Shown piece by piece: positions 44,601-54,028 of a stretch of 64,000 nucleotides of DNA. Source of the DNA: Pelodera strongyloides (lineage: Eukaryota; Nematoda; Chromadorea; Rhabditida; Rhabditidae); assembly GCA_036852015.1 (NCBI GenBank), contig JAANDG010000453.1, positions 1 through 64,000 on the forward strand. Reading direction: 5' to 3'. A program made the translations under genes and the position numbers. Every line of letters begins with the position of its first letter. The stretch's first letter is position 1. The notes beneath the pieces are model-generated. The model did no database searches, was not told the origin of the DNA, and saw nothing but the letters and a program-made list of their open reading frames with translations.

Positions 44601-47600
44601 TCAGAATACTACAAGAACACGGACGTGTTGTTCCTAGGATTGCCCAACATTCACAATGTTCGATATAGTTTCCATCAATTGAGGTGGGTTACTTTTGCTT
44701 TTTTATTTCTCTTCTCTTCTACCAGTCAACGGTAAGAAGTTGATTTTGGCGGTAGTTTTGTGTTTTGCGCGACTTATGAGCGACATGTCACTAGCGACGA
44801 GATGAGTTAGGCCGTTTTGTTTTCGGTCCCTTATTGATTGATCGTTTAGTTGTAGTTGTAGTCTTAGTCATAGGTGTAAAGGCATAGTTGTAACGTCATA
44901 GGTGTAAAGTCATAAGCTTTGAACAATGTATTGAACTACCCCTGAATAAGCACGTTCGTCGCTCTTGTGACGTAAACGATTTATTATAGTAGCCGCTGTG
45001 AAGGAATTGCAACTCTGAAATGATTTTTCAGTGTCGTTGCATTGTTTTTGATTTCCAGAACACTGTTGAACGCTCCGGCCGATCAGAACAACTATCTTCA
45101 ACAGTTGCAGACAACTAATTGGTTCCTGTACCTGAGTAGTTTGTTGGGAGCCGCCGAGAACTGTGTTGATCTTCTTATGGATCATGGTAGGTAGTTTGGA
45201 TGTTTACTGTAAGTAATAATTGTGGCAATTGTACGATTATGACATTTGTCTTTTCTAGTGGAACTGGGGCGTAATGAGTACATACTATTCGCTTGCTCAT
45301 CATCCATATTACCATTGGTGAAAGTACACCGGTCAACTTTGACCTTACAACGTAAAAGAAACCTCCACCGTACAAATTATAATAAATGCTTTTTCAGGAC
45401 GATCTGTTTTGGTGCACTGTTCTGACGGATGGGATCGTACAACCCAAATTGTCTCATTTGCAAAAATCCTCGCAGATGAACACTACCGTACGATTGAGGG
45501 ATTCGAAAGCCTGATCAGGAGGGAATGGGTCTCGTTTGGACACAAGGTACTTTAGATTAGCGTTAATTAGCATATTGCTTGACCGGTAGTATTAATTTGC
45601 ATACACTTGAGTGACTTGAGCCCTGAGCGCTTGCTTAATCGTGCGATTATATTGAGAATTTGAGAACCTGATTCCTGATTTGAAATAAACGCGTTTTATG
45701 CGCCAAGTGTGTGCTCCTTTAGGAAAAACTGATAGGTTCAATGTGGAGTTCGAAGCTTATGCCTACGACCCTAGGTCTGCATGCCTGGTTTTGAGTGTAG
45801 TAAATGATTCTGATTGTGCTTTACTCTCCTCACAATAATACGAACTACTTTTTAGTTCGCCGACCGTAACGGAATCTCGGGCACGGACGTGAACGAGCGC
45901 GCTCCCGTGTTTTTACAGTTTCTGGACGGAGTCCATCAATTTATCACCCAAAATCCGACAGCATTTGAATTCAATATGAACTATCTGGTTAGTTTCTTTA
46001 CGTAGTTCTTTTGAAATTTGTTGTGGGTTCTCCCGCCTCATCATTTTTGTCAGTTTATGATGTGTAATTTGATTACTGTTTTTGTTATGAAAATCTGTGT
46101 AGGTCAGCAATACCTGTATCACGGTAAGGTGAATGCTTTTAGGTAAAATTGGCCGAACATACATATTCGGGACTTTTTGGAACGTTTTTGCACAATTCGT
46201 TGAAGGATGCCAAGGAAGTGAGTATACTTTTTTTCTTTATCTTTATCCTTCTTTATTTATGTTTGCTAATTGATGTTCGTTCTACTGAGAAAGTAATAAG
46301 AGGTACGAGGACCTGTAACCGGCATGTATAACTATAACTGCTTTGTGACATTGCAATTTGTGTACTGTACTTGGTTACCATAGGTATTTTTTTTACCATT
46401 ATACGATACGTATTTCTGTGATGAATATTCATATTTGCTTGTGATTTTTTTTTTAGGTTTTTTAGTGTTGGAAGTTGGAAGAACATAATTTGTGTTTCAT
46501 TCAGGCGTGCAGCGAGCAGGCTTCTGCCTCAGACAACCGTCCCTGCATGTGCACAGTGAGTGTGTGGAGGTTTTTGCATAAGAAGGGCGATGAGGTGGGG
46601 TTATTTGTCTTTTCTTTGTTTATATTCATCTTTGATAGTCACGGATGGGGATGGAGCTTTCTGTGGGAATTTTGAGCGGATAGAGTAAACTAAACTTTAT
46701 TTATTTATTAAATAACACCGTGGTGTGCATCAAATAATATGATGAAGAGAAAGCAATGGATACATAGAAATACATATAACTACCTGAAACGTTACCGATA
46801 GTGTTTTACCTGTTACGCTAGAGTAAAGCATTCGTTAATATAATTGTTTCACACTAGGTGGTGAATCAATTATACAACAAAGAGAAGAACTTGGGCCGGT
46901 TGAACATCAAAGTCGGTGTTGAGCACACCAGGTTATGGAGAGAAGTGTACTGCTGCAGTGATACCGAGCAGGCGATTTGTGCAAAGGTGAGGTTTGCTGT
47001 TGATCAACTTTCTTGAGTCGATTATGCTAGTTTGGCTGAGGTGTGGCTGGACTGCACCGTGTTTATTTTTTGTGACGTGACCATTCTGAGGCCATATTCA
47101 CCACTCAATTCCCCGTATTCCTCTGCGTGCCTCACATAGAATGCTATTTTGTGTCCCCAGGGCAGGGCCCAGGGAATATTTCCCCGAGGGAATCGGAGTG
47201 GTGTATATGGCCTCTGTTGTTTTGTGTAGGTGAAAAGTGACCCAGCTCCTAGTATTTGATGTTTGTTATTTGATTGCTGTTGTGATGTTTTTTGTGTGTA
47301 TTGGTAAATGAGAAACTTTCTAACCATAAAATATATATATCCCTTTTTTCAGGAAGAGCGTCAAACTTTGACAGTAATTGTGGCGAATGAGCACCGTGAA
47401 AGCCGAGGCAACGAGATGATGGAGAAGAGTGTATTTAGGAGGTGGGCGTTATTTATTTATAGTTGTTTTCTTTATTTTTCCAGTTTAGGGTATTGGCGAA
47501 ACGAAGAGCTACTCGCACAAACCCAGTACCTACACATCCTGACAGCGCATATGGCGTTGCATTGAAACATTGTGATTTTAGATAGCGTTTTTTGTTGGCT

Positions 47601-50600
47601 CTCTATTTGTATTCGATGTGTACGATTAAAATAATGGTTGTATTTCAGTAGCAGCTCGGATAGTGTGAATCGTGTTGCAGAGGGACAAGTGATGGTCAGG
47701 TAAGGATTTATATATTGATGGGGGGGGGGGGTTGAAATTATTATTATTAAGGGCTGGAGAGTTTTCACTAGGTTTCGCAGTTTCTTTCGAAAAGCAGGTC
47801 GTTCATGTGACGGGTAACGGGTATATTTTCTGGTGGTATGAAGCCGTTCCCCACCGTATCGTAAATGTAAACAGTAGTAATTAACTTTGGAACTACGTGA
47901 GAGGTGAGAGTTCTCCTTCTCACAATTGCCAGTAAATTTCGATGACTTGGGTTTCGCCGAACATAAAGTTAGTCTTTGAAATTAGGACGTGTACTGCAAA
48001 AGGAATGAGACTAACGGAAAGTTTTTTGTTCGTTCTATGTTTTTTTTATCCCGACTGCACCTAAATGTTATTTACTTTCAGCAATCCAGCGCATGGCAGC
48101 TCAAATAATGTGGGTGACTGGCCAGATTCGTTGGATTGTGTGCCGCATTGCATGGTGGGTTTTTTTATTCTGAATCTTTGTTTTCGATCTTTCGTTCTTG
48201 TGGCCAAGTTTGCACTTCGATACTTTGATGCCTTTGAATCGAGGAGAGCCTGTAGTCACTTGAATATTTGCCGAGAACTGTCCAATTTTGTGTTTCGTAT
48301 ACGGGGTAACCGTGACCATAGTATTGTGTTTTATTTACCAGTCAGCTACCGCCGCCTCGTGAGGCGACTTTCCAATGTAGTAGATACGATACGCCAAGCT
48401 TCAAGTACTGAAAATTGGACACCGTAACCGTAGTATTGTGTTTTATTAATTAATTTCCAGACAGAGTCAACGATCTCTAAGCGGACTGATAGCATCGTGA
48501 GCAAGAACCGCAGTATGGAGGCGTCTGTTATTAGTGTCACGGTATGTCTTATTAATTTTTTTCGAGATGTGTTACTGACTAGATTCTATATCATGGTGAT
48601 TGTCATCACTTTATACTTTATGGTTATTTAGAATGTCTCTTTTCAACGGATTACTATTTGCTTTGAACTTTTTTCAAATAAAGAGTTTAAAGCTAAATAC
48701 AGGCCCGTTTTTGAAACGCATCGTGGACAACTGAGTTCTTATGTATTTATGCAAAGTGCTCGATTGTTTATTCTAATGTATATTCATTTGCATAAGCTGT
48801 ATAAGAATGCTGGTCTACTCGATGTGTTTCGAAAACCGACCGAAAAACTTGTTTTTTTTTTAGGAACTCCTTGATGCCGATGGTCTGGTCAAGTTCCGCG
48901 ATCCAACACAAGAAGAAATGTTGCGAGTGAAGAGAGTAAGTGATTTCAAACTTATTATTGTTGTTATTATTATTTTATTATTAACATTGTTATTATTAAA
49001 TGCCTTGCCTATGCTCGAACGTAGGAGACCCATCGATTTATTTACCATGCGTGCTTATTTATCCTTTGCATTGTAATACTGACAGTGACACAAAGTTGCC
49101 AAGCATGCTACTATAATAAAACTAAAATTTGACTGAAGTTAGGCAAAAATAAGATTATTTCTAAACTCTGGTTTTATTTCAGTGAGTTGTTTTGTTGGTT
49201 TTGTTTTATTCGAACATCTAAACTTCATGGATTCATTTAGGAGCGTGAGGCGAAAGATCGTGCCTTGGAGGAGCGTAAGCGATTAGAAAGCGAGCGTGAT
49301 TCGGTTAGTTTTTTGTTTTGAATCGAAGACTTTTTAAAGATAAGTGAGGTAAAGTTAAGTACCTTTGGTTGTTCAGACCATAGCTTTGGAATTTTTATTA
49401 TTATGTTTACTTATTAATAATGATCTAATTATGTGCACCGATTATTTCTGAGCTGGGTCTCTTTTTGTCTTCGTACTTTGCTGAAGTCTGATTTAAAGTG
49501 CCGGTCCATTTTAGGACACACTTCTGCGAAACGGTCACCCCCGTTCAGCGACCGACCTACTGGATACGGTAAACGATTCGGACGATGCCTCTGTGTACAG
49601 TGATTCCTCCATTTTACAAATGACCGAGGCCGACGTGGGCCCCAACCCGTCGAATGGCTGGGCACTGGGCGAGAAGCAGTGCGCGTGCTGTGGAGCACAT
49701 TATACTACGTTGAACAGGGAACATCACTGCAGGTGGGGGATACTGGGTGTTTATTTAAAGCGATATGGCATGTGGATTTTGAAACACGATGCAGCACTGT
49801 GTTTGCCATGTATTGCATTCTATGTACGCTTCTCTGTTCAGTTTCGATTTGCGGGTCGATGTACTGTATATGAAACGTATTATATGTGTATGTCATATTG
49901 TTTCAATGGACGTTCTCCGCTGGCTATATAAGTTTGTGTGCTTCAGTTTCGATCAAGATTTTTCTTGATCGTTGATTCCACGTAGTATTCAATTCAGGAA
50001 TTGCTTGAAGTCAGTGTGCGATACCTGCTCGCAGCATCGCTATCACACTTCCGAGGGTGCCAAGAGTGTGCTGGCGCGGGCGTGCTCGATTTGTTATCGA
50101 AAGATGGAGCCAAGACGACGCGCGGAATCGGATGCGACAGGTACGGTATTATAGTATGAGACTGTGAATAAACTTCCAAGCAGAGCGTAAACCCCTGGCG
50201 TAACTGAGCTCTATGTTCTAAACATGTTTTTCACGATACGTCGTGTACGTTGTTCACGATTTTTTGTGTGTTTTGTGCGGTTATAGAAAGTATGTGAAAC
50301 TGGAAGAGAGTGAATTGAATAATAAAAGAATAGCAAGCTTTTGAGTTGATAATGGTTATCTACTTGGTATTCAACGACTATGTGTGGGTCTCGCGTAATG
50401 CTAACCTATCACTGAGTATATGAAAAGTCCCGTTTTTACTTATATTCAAATTTTAGATTGCACAACGTCGTCAGGCGGATCACTAATATCTCAACCCCAA
50501 TCGGTGCCTACAGATTATGGAAATTTATTTGATACGAAGAGCCTTTCTGGCTCTTTGACAAGTCAATGCTCAATAAGTGGAACACAAACGGTTATGGGAT

Positions 50601-50602
50601 AG
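38615..50602 (+). CDS. mtm-3: Myotubularin-family phosphoinositide 3-phosphatase with FYVE-like finger (MTMR3/4 type)
   Basis: 25 coding exons, 908 residues: 38615-38676, 39059-39122, 41240-41428, 41715-41833, 42497-42662, 43052-43131, 43400-43526, 43884-43995, 44307-44396, 44605-44683, 45059-45186, 45398-45546, 45856-45987, 46143-46217, 46505-46594, 46858-46986, 47353-47441, 47649-47699, 48082-48154, 48461-48541, 48864-48935, 49241-49303, 49515-49732, 49998-50140, 50457-50602. All junctions keep frame and GT/AG. The PH-GRAM domain lies around residues 45-150 ([20 protein letters not shown]). The catalytic CX5R loop HCSDGWDRT is at 412-420, so the enzyme should be active on PI3P and PI(3,5)P2 at endosomal and autophagic membranes. 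A charged coiled-coil-like segment ([16 protein letters not shown]) precedes a C-terminal FYVE-like finger (789-847). An acceptor just before the first exon (38,589) suggests trans-splicing or an upstream exon. Exon 6/7 borders are the least certain. Confidence 0.93.
38905..39041. mobile_element. MITE, GGGGTTTCCAAGTATG family, degraded, in myotubularin intron 1
   Basis: ATGGTTCTTCCAAGTATC and ATAGTTGGAAACCCC form imperfect ends. The interior matches 18,619-18,761 in reverse order (TTCGGTGTGATTCTGTC). It ends 17 bases before exon 2. Confidence 0.65.
39715..39850. repeat. CT-rich stretch in intron 2
   Basis: Pyrimidine-rich low-complexity sequence. A similar stretch lies at about 40,340-40,445. 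Frames across them are rejected. Confidence 0.7.
41907..42308 (+). mobile_element. Composite tRNA-like SINE, copy 2, in myotubularin intron 4
   Basis: About 402 bases and homologous to 14,842-15,236: hairpins GAGCCCTACGGGCTC and AATCGGCCTTCGGCCGATT, a partly conserved spacer (CGTATAAT, ATGCAAATTTG), a tRNA-like block at 42,113-42,196 (AGCTCAACGGGTAGAGC, CTGTGAATC, GGGTTTGAATCCC), and the end CTCCTTTATATAATAAGATAT. It has the same orientation as the host gene. Confidence 0.7.
42696..42857. mobile_element. MITE, TTAAAGCGAAATACCGG family, in myotubularin intron 5
   Basis: TTTAATGCGAAATACCGGCC on the left and GCGGCCGGTATTTTGCTTTA on the right, starting 34 bases after the exon 5 donor. Confidence 0.8.
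45415..45441 (+). other. Myotubularin catalytic loop HCSDGWDRT
   Basis: Encoded in exon 12. Cys and Arg of the CX5R motif are both present, which separates this protein from the inactive myotubularin pseudophosphatases. Confidence 0.95.
47087..47215. mobile_element. Short MITE, GAGGCCATATTCACCAC family, in myotubularin intron 16
   Basis: TGAGGCCATATTCACCACTC and GAGTGGTGTATATGGCCTC form the ends; the interior has CCCCAGGGCAGGGCCCAGGGA. 129 bases. Confidence 0.8.
48687..48846. mobile_element. MITE, TTAAAGCGAAATACCGG family, in myotubularin intron 20
   Basis: TTTAAAGCTAAATACAGGCC on the left; the right end is degraded after TTTCGAAAACCGACCG. It ends about 17 bases before exon 21. Confidence 0.75.
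49670..50100 (+). other. FYVE-like zinc finger, split by an intron
   Basis: Cysteine pairs CACC, HHC-RNC, CDTC and CSIC give the eight ligand positions, with REHHCRNC at the basic motif. The usual WxxD is WALG and the usual RVC is RAC. Zinc binding looks intact; PI3P binding is less certain. Confidence 0.8.
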
Positions 50603-51488
50603 GGGATTAAGGTTAAAGCTGTATGGCACGTGGTTTTGAAACACGTGTTACGTAGATTCCACGTGTTATACCGTTTTAAAGTGATGATGAGAGGGAAGAG
50701 AAGTGGTCCCTAGACCGCTTGTCTAACTATCCACTGCCTAATTGCTTTCGTTCCGCCCGCTTTATGATAATTGAGGAACGAAGCATACTGTGCTATGCGT
50801 GTAATTGCCCCCGCGGAATTTGCATCATTAGAGGATTTCTGTGAAAGCGCCTTTAACCGTGCCACTTGGGTTTTTCTGTTTTTCATAATTTTTGCGTACT
50901 GTTAGTTTTACACTGCCTAATTGTAGCGAGTAGGTCATATCATATAAACAACTAAGCTATTGGACTCGCTGTTTTCGGGCTCAGCCTAAGTTTTCTTATC
51001 TTTGTATTCTTTTTGCTAACATTAGTGGTTATATCCCTTTCGCATACACTTTACTGATTATCCTACTATTTACTGCTCATTATATATTTCCCTTTCTTTT
51101 GATACTTTCTCTGTGCAGGTATACGGTCAGCATATGGTTGTTTTGTGATTTCCTCTCTTTTCTCGCTAAAGTACACAGACTACGGTATTATTGCCCAGGC
51201 TTTTAGTTTTTGTAGTTTTCTCTTTTAGTTTTGTAATGACCGTTGATGTTGTAAACGTAAGCAATCTCTGTTTGTTTAGAACTTAGCAGTGGCTCATTTT
51301 TTGGGCTGAATCTGGAACATAACAATACCTTAGCTTTTGCTGCTTCAAATATTATTTGTCGGCTATTCATTTTCTCTGTTGCATATGCTTTGGCTTTGTA
51401 GATGCGCGTTCTTGCTTTTTTAGATTGTAATTTCTGGCGTTTAGTTGCACGTCACACGTTAATTGCCCTTATGTTTTTAATTAGTATC
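50603..51488. other. 3' flank of the myotubularin gene, no further gene seen
   Basis: Probable 3' UTR and intergenic DNA. A short palindromic piece (about 50,618-50,682, GTATGGCACGTGG and CACGTGTTATACCG) belongs to the same family as 51,489-51,588. Confidence 0.5.
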
Positions 51489-51588
51489 TAGTATGGCACG
51501 CGGATTCGGATAGCGGAATGCTACGTTGTTTATGAAACGTATGTTTTGATAAGCGTGCGTTTCAAAACCCGCGTACCATACCGCTTTG
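51489..51588. mobile_element. Short palindromic element, GTATGGCACGCGG ends
   Basis: AGTATGGCACGCGG on the left and CCGCGTACCATACCG on the right. A related element is at 54,884-55,056 in a CDK10 intron. Confidence 0.65.
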
Positions 51589-51663
51589 TCTGCGTACCAA
51601 GTGCACGTACTTTTCCCATAGTTATGTAATCTACCATTGTTACTCTCCCTGTCTATTATATCG

Positions 51664-51821
51664 TTAAAGCGAAATGCTAGCCTCTTTATAAAATTTGCAT
51701 ATGATAAGCAAATCCTATGTATCCTATGCTAATTGTGGACGATCGTACAAAATTAGCATAGGATACATAGGATTTGCTTATCATATGCAAATTTTCCAAA
51801 GGGGCTAGCATTTCGCTTTAA
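51664..51821. mobile_element. Near-perfect 158-base palindromic MITE
   Basis: Two arms of about 70 bases (TTAAAGCGAAATGCTAGCC ... ATCCTATGCTAAT and its inverse) surround a short loop GTGGACGATCGTACAA. Only a few mismatches are seen, mainly near the CTCTTTATA / CCAAAGGGG positions. It shares the TTAAAGCGAAAT terminus with the larger MITE family but has a different interior. Confidence 0.85.
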
Positions 51822-52274
51822 AATTAGATGTTTTCTTTGCACTTTTGTTAATTTTCAAAGTTGCTCTAAAAAATTCGTTCGGGGTCAACGTCTCTCACTG
51901 TGACCGGTGTTTCTTTATTATATATTCTATTTTCCTTTAATTTTAGTTTGTCTGTGTGTTTTACTTTTAATTAACGGATAGCGATTGTTGAAGCGAAGCT
52001 ACTTTGTTAACTTGTAGTTATTTTCTGAGAGACCATGTACATCCTTATACCCCAATTATATGCAGTATATGAAATATCTTGTGAGCTCGTTATTGCTTGA
52101 CTATATATAACCATAAGCTGAACTAGAACCTAAGGGAGAGAACTCGAGTAGTAGTTTGATTGAAAAGACGGTTTATTTCTCTTATTTACGTTTATTGTGC
52201 GTCTGTTGGGTATTAGCTTGCATATTGGGACTTTGGGAGCCAGGATAGCTTTGAGGTTTGTATATTTGTATTCC
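51822..52274. other. Intergenic, no gene seen
   Basis: AT-rich. No supported ORF or repeat. Confidence 0.5.
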
Positions 52275-52406
52275 AGCGGCCATATTCACCACACCGATTC
52301 CCTCGGGAAAATTGTCCCTGGGGATAGGAAATAGTATTCTAAAGTGAGACGCAGAGAAAAAGACAGGGAATTCCCCTTAGGGAACTGAGTGGTGAATAGG
52401 GCCTCA
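52275..52406. mobile_element. Short MITE, GAGGCCATATTCACCAC family
   Basis: GCGGCCATATTCACCACACC on the left and GAGTGGTGAATAGGGCCTC on the right, with an inner CCCTCGGGAAA / TTCCCCTTAGGG pair. Confidence 0.8.
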
Positions 52407-52907
52407 GAATTCAGAATGCGCGCATGTACAAGCCGTCCACCTGACCCAGTTATGCTTGCTAATATCTCATTTTTCCCCGCCCAGATACTATGTACCATAT
52501 TGTATGAATAACTGACTTACGACTTACCAAATTTCTATCATAGGCATCGCGTTCACACTTTTCATATATGCTTTATACACCTTAGCGGTTCCTTGTGAAG
52601 CTACGGGTACTGGCTTGTCCTATTTACGAAAAAAATGGGGAAGGTTGAGCATAGTATCTATCCGTAGCTTTGTGATGAATATTCTGTGAATTAAACTAGA
52701 TATTATGTTGAGTAGTTATTTTTATTGCCCATCTGGATACTGCGCTTGGTGTGCCAATACTAAATTGTCTCCCGGAATATTGGTGGCAAGTGGTTATGTG
52801 TTTGCGGATATTGTATGTTCTAGCGGTATACGCGTACAATTAGCGTAATTGTAGTTCCTACTATCCGTATATACGTGAACACTTTGTTGGTCTTACACAA
52901 AAAAGGC

Positions 52908-53022
52908 CCCAGATCCTCACGTGTTGGTATCTGTTACCTGCAAGTCTTTGTGTATCCATGTAAGGTCCCAGACTGGTGTAGGGCAGACGCCTCTACTGGC
53001 CTAGCCCAATACGTGAGGACCT
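52908..53022. repeat. Inverted repeat, CCAGATCCTCACGTG ends
   Basis: CCCCAGATCCTCACGTGTTGG and CCAATACGTGAGGACCTGG pair across about 75 bases. It is probably a further short MITE; no second copy was noticed. Confidence 0.65.
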
Positions 53023-53793
53023 GGAAATTCTGAACAAATATGTACATTTACTACTATCCTTCGTATTCTTATTCATATAATCATATGTGTTTGAGGCGTG
53101 TAGCGATTGTGTGATATTCATTGTAGCCTATTTTGTGTTTGAGTGAGAGATGCTTACGATACTTTTTTTATTTTGCGTATTTTAAAGATTTTATTCAAAA
53201 ATGTAAACTGGTACTATTATTAGGCTTCTTTTTGTGTGTGTGGGAACGCAGGTTAACTTTTAAGCTGTGTCCAAGGAATTTTGGCCGAACCCGCGTTTCT
53301 GTGCTAAATAACTGCTAATATGCTAATTTAAGATCGTATTTTTTTTATATATTTTTATTAGGTGTGAGAGGAAGTCCGAGAGTATTGCAACAAGAGTGAA
53401 CATGCCGTTAAATGTGCAGAAGAAATAAAAAGTTGTTCATATTTTGATGTTTTGTTTTTGTTGGTCTTTTGAAGGATCTGTTGGTTTTGTCGTGGAAAAG
53501 CGAATGTGAACTATCTCAGAGTTGGCGCGGCGGAGAAAAGGCGTGAGCGCGAGGTGTTTACAAGGTTTGTGCGAGACGGTCGCGGCGAACGCTAAGATTT
53601 GTTAACGGGAATAGCTGAACGCAGTAAATCGTAGACCACGAGATGAAAATTTTGCAATGGTCTGGTTTCTTTCTAGCATGTAGAAATTAGAAACGTGTAG
53701 TTAATTCGACATGGTCGGTGAAGGGAAATAACTCACTATATGTTCACATTTCCTGGAAGTTAAGTCCCGTTTTGGAAACATTGTGTTATTTGT
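53023..53793. other. Intergenic, upstream of CDK10, no gene seen
   Basis: No ORF with support. It contains a GC-richer stretch at about 53,500-53,600 (GGCGCGGCGGAG, GCGAGACGGTCGCGGCGAACG) that could be promoter DNA. Confidence 0.4.
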
Positions 53794-53972
53794 TTAAGCG
53801 AAATACCGGCAGGTTTTTGAAACACATCGAGTACATCTGCATTCTTATGCTGCTTATGCAGATGACCATAAATTCGAACGAAAAATCGAACTAAATTCGA
53901 GAAAGCGAGCAAATACGTATGAATTCAGTTGTCCACGATGCGTTTCAAAAACCGTCCGGTATTTCGCTTTAA
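53794..53972. mobile_element. MITE, TTAAAGCGAAATACCGG family, in the CDK10 upstream region
   Basis: TTAAGCGAAATACCGGCAGG on the left and CCGGTATTTCGCTTTAA on the right, 57 bases before the start codon, so it sits in the promoter or 5' outron. Confidence 0.85.
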
Positions 53973-54016
53973 ATAATACCGCAAGGTGTCAAATTGTCAA
54001 ATGAAGGGCAAATATA

Positions 54017-54028
54017 ATATTCAGAGTT
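54017..54028 (+). promoter_or_regulatory. Possible trans-splice acceptor for CDK10
   Basis: AATATTCAG followed by AGTT and the ATG. In nematodes a 3' splice site with no upstream donor just before the start codon usually receives the spliced leader. An upstream 5' exon is the alternative. Confidence 0.5.
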
